DNA of 64,000 nucleotides from Kluyvera ascorbata_C (GCF_044197065.1 NZ_JBIQOI010000001.1:62001-126000); one strand, 5' to 3'; numbered from the stretch's first letter, positions 17,409 through 27,108 are shown. A program made the numbers and translations. Notes: a model not told the origin generated them from the sequence alone.

Positions 17409-18683
17409 GTGGCAAAAAACATTCAAGCCATTCGCGGCATGAACGATTATCTGCCTGGCGAAACCGCCATCTGGCAGCGCATTGAAGGCACACTCAAGCA
17501 GGTGCTCGGCAGCTACGGTTATAGCGAAATCCGTTTGCCGATTGTAGAGCAGACCCCGTTGTTCAAACGCGCTATCGGTGAAGTGACCGACGTGGTTGAA
17601 AAAGAGATGTATACCTTCGAAGACCGCAATGGCGATAGCCTGACGCTGCGTCCGGAAGGTACTGCGGGCTGTGTACGCGCCGGCATCGAACATGGTCTTC
17701 TGTACAATCAGGAGCAGCGTCTGTGGTACATCGGGCCGATGTTCCGCCACGAACGCCCTCAGAAAGGACGTTATCGCCAGTTCCATCAGCTGGGTGTCGA
17801 AGTGTTTGGCCTGCAGGGGCCGGATATCGACGCCGAGCTTATCATGCTGACCGCGCGCTGGTGGCGTGCGCTGGGCATGGCAGAACACGTGAATCTGGAG
17901 CTGAACTCCATCGGTTCTCTGGAGGCCCGTGCTAACTATCGCGATGCGCTGGTGTCCTTCCTTGAGCAGCACGTTGACGTGCTGGACGAAGACTGCAAAC
18001 GCCGTATGTACAGCAACCCGCTGCGCGTGCTGGATTCCAAAAACCCAGACGTTCAGGCGCTGCTGAATAATGCACCGGCGCTTGGCGACTACCTGGATGA
18101 AGAATCCCGCGAGCACTTTGCTGGCCTGTGCGCACAGCTTGATGCTGCCGGTATCGCCTACACCGTTAACCAGCGTCTGGTTCGCGGCCTGGACTACTAC
18201 AACCGCACCGTTTTCGAATGGGTCACCAACAGCCTCGGCTCGCAGGGTACCGTGTGTGCCGGCGGTCGTTATGATGGTCTGGTTGAGCAGTTGGGCGGTC
18301 GCGCTACCCCTGCGGTAGGCTTCGCGATGGGTCTGGAACGTCTTGTTTTATTAGTTCAGGCAGTTAATCCGGAATTTATTGCCTCTCCTGTTGTCGATAT
18401 ATACCTGGTCGCTTCAGGTACCGGAACTCAGTCAGCCGCTATGGGGCTGGCAGAGCAGGTGCGTGATGCATTACCGGGCGTAAAACTGATGACCAACCAC
18501 GGTGGCGGCAACTTTAAGAAACAGTTCGCGCGCGCTGATAAATGGGGTGCACGTATTGCCCTGGTTCTGGGTGAGTCTGAGGTTGAGCAAGCCACTGTTG
18601 TCGTGAAGGATTTGCGCTCTGGTGAGCAGACAACCGTAACGCAGGAAGGCGTTGCCGCGCATTTGCGCACTATTCTGGGGTAA
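17409..18683 (+). CDS. hisS: Histidyl-tRNA synthetase
   Basis: Class II aminoacyl-tRNA synthetase of 424 residues. It begins GTG and reads AKNIQAIRGMNDYLPGE as in E. coli HisS. Class II motif 2 (MFRHERPQKGRYRQFHQ), the histidine-specific loops (LVRGLDYYNRTVFEW, GGRYDGL) and motif 3 (GFAMGLERLVLL) can all be read. The C-terminal anticodon-binding domain follows. Confidence 0.98.
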   Translation: MAKNIQAIRGMNDYLPGETAIWQRIEGTLKQVLGSYGYSEIRLPIVEQTPLFKRAIGEVTDVVEKEMYTFEDRNGDSLTLRPEGTAGCVRAGIEHGLLYNQEQRLWYIGPMFRHERPQKGRYRQFHQLGVEVFGLQGPDIDAELIMLTARWWRALGMAEHVNLELNSIGSLEARANYRDALVSFLEQHVDVLDEDCKRRMYSNPLRVLDSKNPDVQALLNNAPALGDYLDEESREHFAGLCAQLDAAGIAYTVNQRLVRGLDYYNRTVFEWVTNSLGSQGTVCAGGRYDGLVEQLGGRATPAVGFAMGLERLVLLVQAVNPEFIASPVVDIYLVASGTGTQSAAMGLAEQVRDALPGVKLMTNHGGGNFKKQFARADKWGARIALVLGESEVEQATVVVKDLRSGEQTTVTQEGVAAHLRTILG

Positions 18684-18716
18684 TCTCCAGGACATTATTA
18701 TCAGGAGAAGGGCTGC

Positions 18717-19337
18717 GTGGAAATTTACAATAACGAAAACGATCAGGTTGATGCGATTAAACGCTTCTTTGCCGAAAACGGTAAAGCACTGGCCGTTGGG
18801 GTAATTTTGGGGATTGGTGCGCTGGTTGGCTGGCGTTACTGGAACTCGCATCAGGTAGACTCGGCCCGGGAATCTTCCGCGGCTTACGAAAATGCCGTTT
18901 CTTCTCTTAGTTCAGGGAAACCGGAAGCGCTGGCCGCGGCTCAGAAATTTGCCGCAGAGACCAAAAACACCTATGGTGCGTTTGCTTCTCTGGAACTGGC
19001 TCAGGTCTTCGTGGATAAAAGCGACCTTGCTCAGGCTGAAAAACAGCTGCAGCAGGGCCTGGCAGCCGCATCTGATGATAATCTGAAATCCGTTATCAGC
19101 CTGCGTCTGGCGCGCGTTCAGCTACAGCTGAAGCAGCCAGATGTTGCTCTGAAAACGCTGGAAGGCGTGAAGGGTGAAGGCTGGACGGCCATTGTTGCTG
19201 ATTTACGCGGGGAAATCCTGCTCAGTAAAGGTGACAAACAGGGCGCACGTGCGGCGTGGGAAGCTGGCGCTAAGAGCGATGCATCGCCCGCGCTGAGCGA
19301 AATGATGCGCATGAAAATTAATAATTTGTCCGTCTGA
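18717..19337 (+). CDS. yfgM: SecYEG-associated TPR-like membrane protein YfgM
   Basis: Protein of 206 residues with a single N-terminal membrane segment (ALAVGVILGIGALVGWRYW) and a periplasmic TPR-like helical domain. In E. coli, YfgM associates with SecYEG and PpiD and helps nascent periplasmic chaperoning; it has also been linked to RcsB stability. The start is GTG 18717 behind an AGGAGAAG site. bamB begins 10 bases after the stop, so the two are probably one transcript. Confidence 0.94.
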   Translation: MEIYNNENDQVDAIKRFFAENGKALAVGVILGIGALVGWRYWNSHQVDSARESSAAYENAVSSLSSGKPEALAAAQKFAAETKNTYGAFASLELAQVFVDKSDLAQAEKQLQQGLAAASDDNLKSVISLRLARVQLQLKQPDVALKTLEGVKGEGWTAIVADLRGEILLSKGDKQGARAAWEAGAKSDASPALSEMMRMKINNLSV

Positions 19338-19347
19338 GAGGGACCCG

Positions 19348-20526
19348 ATGCAATTGCGTAAATTACTTTTGCCAGGACTGCTTTCTGTCACTCTGTTGAG
19401 TGGTTGTTCACTGTTTAGCGGCGAAGAAGATGTTGTTAAAATGTCTCCTCTGCCAACCGTAGAAAACCAGTTTACGCCGTCTACCGCATGGGATGTCTCC
19501 GTCGGCAGCGGAATCGGTGATTTCTACTCCAACCTGCATCCGGCCTATGCGGACAGCGTGGTTTACGCGGCTGACCGTAAAGGTACCGTGAAAGCGTTGA
19601 ATGCGGATGACGGGAAAGAAGTGTGGTCCGTTAACCTGGCAGAAAAAGACGGCTGGTTCTCTCGTAAGCCAGCGCTGCTCTCCGGCGGCCTGACCGTTGC
19701 CGGTGGTCACGTGTATGTGGGCAGCGAAAAAGCGCAGGTTTATGCGCTGGATGCGGGTGACGGCGCTGTTGTCTGGAAAACCACGGCAGCAGGCGAAGTG
19801 CTTTCTCGTCCAACCGTCAGCGATGGCCTGGTTCTGGTTCACACCAGCAACGGTCAGCTGCAGGCGCTGGATGAAAACAGCGGTGTCGTGAAGTGGACGG
19901 TAAACCTGGATATGCCAGCACTCTCTCTGCGCGGCGAATCTGCACCGGCTGTCGCTTATGGCGCGGCGATTGTTGGCGGCGATAACGGTCGCGTGAGCGC
20001 GGTACTGATGCAGCAGGGTCAAATGATCTGGCAGCAGCGTATCTCTCAGGCGACAGGCTCGACTGAAATCGACCGTCTGAGCGATGTGGATACCACTCCG
20101 GTTATCGTGAATGGCGTTGTCTACGCGTTAGCCTACAATGGTAACCTGACGGCACTGGATCTGCGTAGCGGTCAGATTATGTGGAAACGCGAACTGGGCT
20201 CGGTGAATGACTTCATCGTTGACGGCGACCGCATCTACATCGTTGACCAGAATGACCGTCTGCTGGCGCTGACCACCGACGGTGGCGTGACCCTGTGGAC
20301 GCAGAGCGATCTGCTGCACCGTCTGCTGACCTCTCCGGCGCTGTATAATGGCAGCCTGGTAGTGGGTGATGCAGAAGGCTACATGCACTGGATTAACCCG
20401 GAAGATGGCCGTTTCGTGGCTCAGCAAAAAGTTGATAGCGCGGGCTTCCTGACGGACCCGGTTGTTGCCGACGGTAAACTGCTGATTCAGGCGAAAGACG
20501 GTACGGTTTACGCGATTACGCGTTAA
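19348..20526 (+). CDS. bamB: Outer-membrane assembly lipoprotein BamB
   Basis: Lipoprotein of 392 residues of the BAM complex that helps insert beta-barrel proteins into the outer membrane. The lipobox LLSGC puts the lipidated cysteine at residue 20. The rest is an eight-bladed PQQ-type beta-propeller, with repeated A-x-D-x-x-x-G-x-x-x-W motifs such as ALNADDGKEVWSV and ALDAGDGAVVWKT. It follows yfgM. Confidence 0.97.
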   Translation: MQLRKLLLPGLLSVTLLSGCSLFSGEEDVVKMSPLPTVENQFTPSTAWDVSVGSGIGDFYSNLHPAYADSVVYAADRKGTVKALNADDGKEVWSVNLAEKDGWFSRKPALLSGGLTVAGGHVYVGSEKAQVYALDAGDGAVVWKTTAAGEVLSRPTVSDGLVLVHTSNGQLQALDENSGVVKWTVNLDMPALSLRGESAPAVAYGAAIVGGDNGRVSAVLMQQGQMIWQQRISQATGSTEIDRLSDVDTTPVIVNGVVYALAYNGNLTALDLRSGQIMWKRELGSVNDFIVDGDRIYIVDQNDRLLALTTDGGVTLWTQSDLLHRLLTSPALYNGSLVVGDAEGYMHWINPEDGRFVAQQKVDSAGFLTDPVVADGKLLIQAKDGTVYAITR

Positions 20527-20549
20527 CAACGGCATTAATTCAGCAATGG

Positions 20550-20585
20550 ACGGCTCCTGAATGCTCAGGGGCCGTTTGCTATTTA
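20550..20585 (+). terminator. Hairpin between bamB and der
   Basis: ACGGC-T-CCTGA at 20550-20560 pairs with TCAGG-G-GCCGT at 20565-20575 around an ATGC loop, followed by TTTGCTATTTAT. The T-tract is interrupted, so termination may be partial. Confidence 0.5.
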
Positions 20586-20623
20586 TAGATTTTGTCAAAA
20601 TTTTGAGTATATGAGGCTTTAAC

Positions 20624-22099
20624 ATGGTACCTGTGGTCGCGCTTGTCGGGCGCCCTAATGTTGGAAAATCCACGCTTTTTAACCGCCTGACGCGCACTCG
20701 TGATGCGCTGGTTGCGGATTTCCCGGGTCTGACTCGTGACCGTAAGTACGGTCGTGCTGAAGTTGAAGGGCGTGAGTTTATCTGTATCGATACCGGCGGT
20801 ATCGATGGCACGGAAGAGGGCGTGGAAACGCGCATGGCGGAGCAGTCGCTGCTGGCGATTGAAGAAGCCGACGTTGTGCTGTTTATGGTTGATGCACGTG
20901 CGGGGCTGATGCCTGCGGACGAAGGCATCGCCAAACATCTGCGTGCTCGTGAAAAGCCAACCTTCCTGGTGGCGAACAAAACGGACGGGATTGACCCGGA
21001 TCAGGCCGTTGCTGACTTCTGGTCGCTAGGCCTTGGTGAAATCCACGCGATTGCGGCCTCTCATGGTCGTGGCGTGACCACCCTGCTGGAAACCGTTCTG
21101 CTGCCGTTTGTTGACGATATCAACCCGCCGGAAGAAGTGGACGAAGACGCCGAGTATTGGGCGAAATTCGAAGCTGAAAATGGCGAAGAGGTAGAAGAGC
21201 CGGAAGACGACTTCAACCCGCAAGACTTGCCGATCAAAATCGCTATCGTCGGTCGCCCGAACGTAGGTAAGTCTACGCTTACTAACCGTATCCTCGGCGA
21301 AGACCGCGTGGTGGTTTACGATATGCCGGGCACCACCCGCGACAGTATCTATATCCCGATGGAACGCGATGAGCGTGAATATGTGCTTATCGATACCGCA
21401 GGCGTGCGTAAGCGCGGCAAGGTAACGGATACGGTTGAGAAATTCTCCGTTATCAAAACCCTGCAGGCCATTGAAGACGCTAACGTTTGTCTACTGGTCA
21501 TTGATGCCCGTGAAGGTATCTCCGATCAGGACCTGTCGCTGCTGGGCTTTATCCTCAATAGTGGGCGCTCACTTGTCATTGTCGTCAACAAGTGGGACGG
21601 CCTGAGCATGGAAGTGAAAGAGCAGGTGAAAGAGACCCTGGACTACCGTCTGGGCTTTATCGACTTTGCTCGCGTACACTTTATCTCCGCGCTGCACGGC
21701 AGCGGTGTAGGTAACCTGTTCGAATCTATCCGTGAAGCGTATGACAGCTCGACCCGCCGTGTGGGTACCGCGCTGCTGACCCGCATCATGACCATGGCGA
21801 CTGAAGATCACCAGCCGCCGCTGGTTCGTGGTCGCCGCGTGAAGCTGAAATATGCCCACGCCGGTGGTTATAACCCGCCGATTGTGGTTATCCACGGTAA
21901 CCAGGTGAAAGACCTGCCGGATTCCTACAAACGCTATCTGATGAACTACTTCCGCAAATCGCTGGACGTGATGGGTACGCCTATCCGCATTCAGTTCAAG
22001 GAAGGCGAGAACCCGTATGCGAACAAACGCAATACGCTGACGCCAACCCAGATGCGTAAGCGTCAGCGTCTGATTCGACACATTAAGAAGAGCAAATAA
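20624..22099 (+). CDS. der: Ribosome assembly GTPase Der (EngA)
   Basis: Essential GTPase of 491 residues needed for 50S subunit maturation. It has two tandem GTPase domains, each with the P-loop GRPNVGKS (about residues 8-15 and 210-217) and the G3/G4 motifs DTGG, NKTD and DTAG, NKWD. An acidic linker (about 165-200, EEVDEDAEYWAKFEAENGEE) lies between them, and a KH-like C-terminal domain rich in basic residues ends the protein. Confidence 0.98.
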   Translation: MVPVVALVGRPNVGKSTLFNRLTRTRDALVADFPGLTRDRKYGRAEVEGREFICIDTGGIDGTEEGVETRMAEQSLLAIEEADVVLFMVDARAGLMPADEGIAKHLRAREKPTFLVANKTDGIDPDQAVADFWSLGLGEIHAIAASHGRGVTTLLETVLLPFVDDINPPEEVDEDAEYWAKFEAENGEEVEEPEDDFNPQDLPIKIAIVGRPNVGKSTLTNRILGEDRVVVYDMPGTTRDSIYIPMERDEREYVLIDTAGVRKRGKVTDTVEKFSVIKTLQAIEDANVCLLVIDAREGISDQDLSLLGFILNSGRSLVIVVNKWDGLSMEVKEQVKETLDYRLGFIDFARVHFISALHGSGVGNLFESIREAYDSSTRRVGTALLTRIMTMATEDHQPPLVRGRRVKLKYAHAGGYNPPIVVIHGNQVKDLPDSYKRYLMNYFRKSLDVMGTPIRIQFKEGENPYANKRNTLTPTQMRKRQRLIRHIKKSK

Positions 22100-22121
22100 G
22101 CGATTCTTTCAATGCCGACCA

Positions 22122-22151
22122 TAAAAAAACCCGCGAAAGCGGGTTTTTTTA
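22122..22151 (+). terminator. Intrinsic terminator of der
   Basis: AAAAAAACCCGC at 22123-22134 pairs with GCGGGTTTTTTT around a short loop, with a clean T-tract. This is the strongest terminator in the first third of the window; it separates der from the accessory genes that follow. Confidence 0.85.
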
Positions 22152-22385
22152 TGGTCATTGTTGGCAGGATAAGCAAAAGCGCGATCCGGCGTCAGACCGC
22201 TGAATGTCTCTCGTCCCCGGTCAGAATAAATGTGCCTAAACGGCGGCTTATGACGGTGTTTGCTCGCGTAGCTGAAAATTATCACCCAGACTTAAGCCAA
22301 AGGCATAGTTTGTGCACGCATTGTGCTTTACACTGCGCGCTGCAAAAATTGAGTCAACAAACGATTAAAGTAGGCGGTAAGGTCG

Positions 22386-22862
22386 ATGAACGGAACAATC
22401 ACAACCTGGTTTAAAGATAAAGGTTTTGGGTTTATCAAAGATGAAAACGGCGATAACCGCTATTTTCATGTGATTAAGGTTGCCAACCCCGATCTGATTA
22501 AGAAAGATGCCGCGGTGACCTTCGAACCCACTACCAACAACAAAGGGCTGTCTGCTTACGCGGTAAAAGTTATCCCGGAAAGCAAACATATCTATATCGC
22601 GGGCGAACGCATCAAACTGACGTCGATAAAATCCTTCCTGGTTTACAGCGAGGAAGTGCCTGCCGATGCCCCGATTGATAAAGAGAATGCGGTGCTGTCC
22701 GTGGGGCTTTTGATGAACAGCATCAAGCCAAAATCAGCGGGGAAAGCGGGTGAAATGCGTACGCTGAAGAAGCTGGCGATCACCACTTTCCAGGGCACGA
22801 CGCTCATTTTCTCGGAAGATGAGATTGATATTGAAGCTACGGTAAAAATGCTCAAGGTCTGA
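22386..22862 (+). CDS. Cold-shock-domain protein with an extra C-terminal domain
   Basis: Protein of 158 residues. Residues 1 to about 65 form a cold-shock domain, with RNP1-like KGFGFI and RNP2-like RYFHV, so it probably binds single-stranded nucleic acid. The remaining 90 residues (IPESKHIYIAGERIKLTSIKS ... DIEATVKMLKV) are a separate domain that I do not recognise; it is much longer than the tail of the 70-residue Csp proteins. The gene is flanked by the der terminator and a YmjA-like gene 45 bases downstream. Role unknown; RNA chaperoning or stress response is an inference from the domain. Confidence 0.75.
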   Translation: MNGTITTWFKDKGFGFIKDENGDNRYFHVIKVANPDLIKKDAAVTFEPTTNNKGLSAYAVKVIPESKHIYIAGERIKLTSIKSFLVYSEEVPADAPIDKENAVLSVGLLMNSIKPKSAGKAGEMRTLKKLAITTFQGTTLIFSEDEIDIEATVKMLKV

Positions 22863-22907
22863 GACCTATGCTACCGCGAAGAATGAGACTAACGCCAGGA
22901 GCGACGA

Positions 22908-23153
22908 ATGAATAATGATATCCCATTGAAGTACTATGATATTGCCGAAGAGTATGCGTCAGAAGCGGCAAAACCGGTTGGCGAATCCGAGCTGGATGCA
23001 TTAGCACATTACTTCCAGTTGCTGCTGACCCGCCTCATGAACAACGAAGAGATCAGCGAAGAAGCGCAACATGAAATGGCCGCGGAAGCCGGCATTGATG
23101 CAAAACGTATTGATGATATTGCCGAGTTTCTCAACCAATGGGGCAATGAATAG
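22908..23153 (+). CDS. YmjA-like protein (DUF2543 family)
   Basis: Acidic, helical protein of 81 residues, close to E. coli YmjA, especially in the segment NNEEISEEAQHEMAAEAGI and the tail IAEFLNQWGNE. The E. coli gene lies elsewhere, next to the puu cluster, so this copy is in a different place or is a paralogue. No function is established. An AGGAG site precedes the ATG. It may share a transcript with the cold-shock gene upstream; a hairpin follows the stop. Confidence 0.8.
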   Translation: MNNDIPLKYYDIAEEYASEAAKPVGESELDALAHYFQLLLTRLMNNEEISEEAQHEMAAEAGIDAKRIDDIAEFLNQWGNE

Positions 23154-23205
23154 CGCTCGCTAACTTACCCAGCTTCATGTCCTACGCATAGTGATTTCTC
23201 CTGAT

Positions 23206-23240
23206 AGCCCATCGCGAACATATTTTCACGATGGGCTTTA
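23206..23240 (+). terminator. Hairpin after the YmjA-like gene
   Basis: AGCCCATCG at 23206-23214 pairs perfectly with CGATGGGCT at 23229-23237, followed by TTAA. The stem is good but the T-tract is weak. Confidence 0.5.
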
Positions 23241-23287
23241 ACGCATAATGGCGCTCAATACTCTTTTCTTTTACGTGAGTCGACATT

Positions 23288-24379
23288 ATGAACATCGGAT
23301 TTATCGGCCTGGGCTCGGTCGTCGAAACCGCCTACCTTCCAGCGCTGCAGCGACTTTCTTTCGCGGAAATGACCTGTTGGGGCTACGATAGTAATCCTCA
23401 GCGGACGCTCCCCGGTGTGGTCTCATGTGATTCCCTCGCCTCGCTGCTGGCAAAGCCGATTGATATCCTTTTTATCACGACAGTTTCTTTACAACACCTC
23501 CCCACGCTGGAAGCGGCGTTGCATTCAGGCATTATGCGGATAGTAGTGGAAAAACCGATCGTTGCCAGCCTGTCACAAATAGCGCGCCTGCGCGAATTGC
23601 TCTCCCTGCCAGAAAATGCCAAACGCGTGCTGGCATTGGATCACTGGATGGCGCGAGATGGTGCACTTTGTCTGGCTCAGGGGAGAATGGATAGCCGCTG
23701 GCAGCCTGAAGGCCTTGCTAACGTTACCGGACCGCTGGTGGGCTCACTGGACGATATTGTAGGTATTGACGGTTTCTTGCTGGAACCTAGCGGCTTTAAC
23801 GCCGCTGGTGAACCCGTTGCGCTGAACTTTGCTACCGGTGAGGCGGATACCCGCGAGCTTCGCCATCCTGACGGGGTGATTGTCGATATTGGCACTCATG
23901 TCCTGGCGATGATGCGCGAAACGGTACGCTACCTGGGCGGCAGTGATGAAATTCAACTGGTGGCAGAACAGGTTAAAGACAGACTGGGGCGACCTATTGC
24001 TCGTGGCGACGTCGTCACGGCGGAAGGCGAGGCGCATCTCAAAGGAATCCTGGGAAGTATTCCGGTTAACCTTTGGCTAAATAAGTATGCTGGGCCGGGT
24101 GTGGAACGCAAAGGTATTTGTATCATCCTGCGCGATGGGCGGGTTATCAGCCAGTATCGTGTTCCTGGTGGTGAAAGCGTCGAGCTGATTGATGGCGACA
24201 CCGTTCAATGCTGGACACGCTTAGGGGCCGTTTATATGCACTGTCTGGCAGAGCAGATCCTCGGTCCGCACAGTTTGTTTGCCCGAGCGCCGGAGGAAGT
24301 TGCGAAGCTGACCCAGCGGCGCCTGGTGGAAGTGGAAACGCTGCTGTATATCCAGCAGCGGCTGCGCGGGGAACATTAA
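23288..24379 (+). CDS. Gfo/Idh/MocA family oxidoreductase
   Basis: NAD(P)-dependent dehydrogenase-like protein of 363 residues. The N-terminal Rossmann fold starts GFIGLGSVVETAYLPAL, and the family EKP motif is present as VVEKPIVASL (about residues 86-95), followed by a C-terminal alpha/beta domain with VDIGTHVLAMM. Members act on sugars, inositols or related polyols; the substrate cannot be told from sequence. The gene stands alone between the YmjA-like gene and yfgJ, without a transporter or kinase beside it, so its pathway is unknown. Confidence 0.8.
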   Translation: MNIGFIGLGSVVETAYLPALQRLSFAEMTCWGYDSNPQRTLPGVVSCDSLASLLAKPIDILFITTVSLQHLPTLEAALHSGIMRIVVEKPIVASLSQIARLRELLSLPENAKRVLALDHWMARDGALCLAQGRMDSRWQPEGLANVTGPLVGSLDDIVGIDGFLLEPSGFNAAGEPVALNFATGEADTRELRHPDGVIVDIGTHVLAMMRETVRYLGGSDEIQLVAEQVKDRLGRPIARGDVVTAEGEAHLKGILGSIPVNLWLNKYAGPGVERKGICIILRDGRVISQYRVPGGESVELIDGDTVQCWTRLGAVYMHCLAEQILGPHSLFARAPEEVAKLTQRRLVEVETLLYIQQRLRGEH

Positions 24380-24428
24380 ATCGAGTCGTGGTAAAATAAA
24401 GACACAAAAACGAATTTAAGGAGTCGTT

Positions 24429-24644
24429 ATGGAATTCATCTGTCCTATCTGCCATGTCTCGCTGGAGGTTCAGGGGGAGCATGCGCACTGCGAACATTGT
24501 GAGAAAACGTTTACCCTTGAAGCTTGCTGCCCTGAGTGCCATAAACCGTTGCAAGTATTAAAGGCCTGTGGCGCGGTTGATTTCTTCTGCCAGAATGGAC
24601 ACGGCCTGATTTCAAAAAAACGGGTTGAATTCACGCAAGTATAA
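24429..24644 (+). CDS. yfgJ: Zinc-ribbon protein YfgJ
   Basis: Protein of 71 residues with paired CxxC knuckles (CPIC, CEHC, CPEC) that should bind zinc, ending LISKKRVEF as in E. coli YfgJ. Function unknown. In E. coli it lies between der and xseA; here the der side carries three extra genes and the xseA side carries the adhesin island, so yfgJ is the fixed landmark between two insertions. An AAGGAG site precedes the ATG. Confidence 0.88.
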   Translation: MEFICPICHVSLEVQGEHAHCEHCEKTFTLEACCPECHKPLQVLKACGAVDFFCQNGHGLISKKRVEFTQV

Positions 24645-24658
24645 TAAATAACTTTTCG

Positions 24659-24690
24659 AGGTGCATCTCTTTCGCATGCACCTTTTTTTA
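24659..24690 (+). terminator. Intrinsic terminator of yfgJ
   Basis: AGGTGCA at 24659-24665 pairs with TGCACCT at 24677-24683, followed by TTTTTT. The sequence beyond, up to sinH, is strongly AT-rich. Confidence 0.8.
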
Positions 24691-24845
24691 TTTCATTTTG
24701 TTAGTATCAATAACTATTATTGTACTCATCTCTTATTTGCTTTATTTTCGGAATTTGTTTAGGGCCCGATGGCTAGACTCCTTTTTTAAACTCCTATAGT
24801 TTTAATTAAACACATTGTGGTTAATGTAAGCTATAAGGATATAGC

Positions 24846-27050
24846 GTGTGCGAATGGATTCGTTTTATAATATTATTTCTAGTAATAATATTCTTTGCGC
24901 CGATGGCCAGTGCATCAGCCCTGGACGTTGATGGTACAAGCGTGCCTCCCCCTCGGTGGGAGGAACTTCCCGATCTGGATAGTGACAATAATGCAAAGTC
25001 TTCCTCATCTGGAAATAACAAAACAGTAGCCGAGCGCAGCGGTGGTTATTTTATTAACTCGGCAACTCAAGGATTTACTAATTTAACGCCAGAGGCACTT
25101 AAGTCTCAGGCGGAAAGCTATTTACAAAATAAACTAACATCTTCAGCTCAATCTTATCTTGATGCTGCATTGTCACCCTACGGAAAATTACGTACGACGT
25201 TATCCGTTAATGATAAAGGCGATTTTGACGGCAGCACCCTGGATTATTTTGTTCCACTTTATGATAACCAAAGTACGCTGCTGTTTAGTCAGCTATCCAT
25301 GCAACGCAAAGAAGACCGAACCATCGGTAATATTGGGCTGGGCGTTCGTCAGAATGTCGGCCAGTGGCTGTTAGGTGGAAACTCCTTCTATGACTATGAT
25401 TTTACGCGCGGTCATCGTCGCTTAGGGCTCGGTGGCGAAGCCTGGACTGATTACCTCAAGCTCTCTGCCAACTATTATCACCCGCTTTCCCAATGGCGGG
25501 ACTCCCCTGACTTTGCGTTCTATGAGGAACGTCCGGCGCGGGGTTGGGACGTTCGTGCCGAAACGTGGCTGCCGTTTTACCCGCAGCTAGGTGGCAAAAT
25601 TGTCTATGAACAGTACTACGGCGATGAAGTCGCGTTGATGGGCAAGGACAATTTGCAAAAAGATCCCCATGCCGTGACGCTCGGCGTGAACTATACCCCC
25701 GTCCCGATGATCACCGTGGGTGCGGACTATAAAGCCGGAACGGGGGATAGCACCGACCTTAGCGTTAACGCGGCGCTGACATACCAGTTTGGTGCCCCGC
25801 TTGCTGCCCAACTCGATCCTGACAACGTCAGCGTTCAACGCTCGCTGATGGGCAGTCGTCATGATTTTGTCGACCGTAATAATTTCATCATTCTGGAATA
25901 CCGGGAAAAAGACCCGTTGGATGTCAGTCTCTGGCTAAAAGCTTCGGCGGCGAATACACATCCAGAGTGCGTTATTCAGGACACCCCGGAATCGGCGATT
26001 GGCCTTGAAAAATGCCAATGGACTATCAATGCGCTTATCAACCATCGCTACAAGATTATTGCGGCGTCATGGCAGGCAAAGAACAACGCCCAGCGAACGC
26101 TGGTGATGCCGGTGGTGAAGGCAAATATGCTTACCGAAGGGAATAACAATAGCTGGAATCTGGTATTGCCAGCCTGGGTGAATGGCAGCACTGAAGCGGA
26201 ACGCACCGCGCTGAACAGCTGGAAGGTTCGGATGACGCTGGAAGATGAAAAGGGCAATCGGCAGAACTCTGGCATCGTCGAAATAGTCGTTCAGCAGGGA
26301 CGAAAAATCGAGTTAATTGTCGATAATATCGCCGATCCCGATCGTCATGATCATAGTCATGCGGCTAGCGCGGTGGCTGATGGTCATGATGGCGTGGTGA
26401 TGGATCTTGCGCTGACGGATGCGTTTGGGGATACCACTGACAGCAAAGGCAATACGCTTGAAGATAAGACCATGTCGCCTCAGCTTTATGATAGCCACGA
26501 TAAAAAAGTCACGCTGGCGAGCGCGCCGTGCACGACGGAAAAACCGTGTGTGTTTATTGCCAGCCGTGATGAAAAAGCGGGCACGGTGACGCTATCCAGT
26601 ACCTTACCGGGACGTTTTCACTGGAAAGCCAAAGAAGAGGTTTACGGCGACAGTAACTATGTCGATGTGACGTTCACCAATGCGGCCAATGGTCAGCTTA
26701 ATGCGCTGATTTATCAGACGAACACCGAGAGTCCAGTCAATCTTATCGGTAACGAAAAGTCCCATCCTGCGTTGAATCATACCTACCGGTTTCTTTTGTG
26801 GCGCGACAAAAACAAAGATGGCGTTTTCCAGATGTCAGAACAGCTGACCCGCGAAGAGATGGCGGCCTATGACTACCAGTGGGTGTTCACCGGTCAGAGT
26901 GCGCATGGGCACACCGGCGCGCAGCCCAATACCAATAACGAAGATTTGCAACTACCTGCCACCAACAAAGAGGCCGCAGAGCGCTTTGGCGCTAGCGTTC
27001 AGGATGGCGTTCAGGGGTATGGCATTAGCGTAACGTATCAACAGAAATAA
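24846..27050 (+). CDS. sinH: Inverse autotransporter / intimin-like protein SinH
   Basis: Outer-membrane protein of 734 residues, close in length to Salmonella SinH. A signal peptide (residues 1 to about 25, ending ASASA) is followed by a linker and an inverse-autotransporter beta-barrel (about 100-315: LGVRQNVGQWLLGGNSFYD, GWDVRAETWLP, ADYKAGTG). The rest is a secreted passenger of Ig-like and unassigned modules. No LysM motif is evident. The last ~115 residues resemble the C-terminus of SinI. GTG 24846 is chosen because AAGGA lies 6 bases upstream. It is the first gene of an adhesin island in the place of Salmonella CS54. Confidence 0.88.
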   Translation: MCEWIRFIILFLVIIFFAPMASASALDVDGTSVPPPRWEELPDLDSDNNAKSSSSGNNKTVAERSGGYFINSATQGFTNLTPEALKSQAESYLQNKLTSSAQSYLDAALSPYGKLRTTLSVNDKGDFDGSTLDYFVPLYDNQSTLLFSQLSMQRKEDRTIGNIGLGVRQNVGQWLLGGNSFYDYDFTRGHRRLGLGGEAWTDYLKLSANYYHPLSQWRDSPDFAFYEERPARGWDVRAETWLPFYPQLGGKIVYEQYYGDEVALMGKDNLQKDPHAVTLGVNYTPVPMITVGADYKAGTGDSTDLSVNAALTYQFGAPLAAQLDPDNVSVQRSLMGSRHDFVDRNNFIILEYREKDPLDVSLWLKASAANTHPECVIQDTPESAIGLEKCQWTINALINHRYKIIAASWQAKNNAQRTLVMPVVKANMLTEGNNNSWNLVLPAWVNGSTEAERTALNSWKVRMTLEDEKGNRQNSGIVEIVVQQGRKIELIVDNIADPDRHDHSHAASAVADGHDGVVMDLALTDAFGDTTDSKGNTLEDKTMSPQLYDSHDKKVTLASAPCTTEKPCVFIASRDEKAGTVTLSSTLPGRFHWKAKEEVYGDSNYVDVTFTNAANGQLNALIYQTNTESPVNLIGNEKSHPALNHTYRFLLWRDKNKDGVFQMSEQLTREEMAAYDYQWVFTGQSAHGHTGAQPNTNNEDLQLPATNKEAAERFGASVQDGVQGYGISVTYQQK

Positions 27051-27108
27051 CCAGCGTGCAGAGGCCAGGAGGTCCGGCGCTAACTCATTGAGGAAAAGGA
27101 GTCTCTTT

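Noticed and set aside
22112..22414. 100-codon open frame overlapping the der terminator
   Set aside because: It starts in the terminator region and overlaps the start of the cold-shock gene in another frame; no family resemblance.
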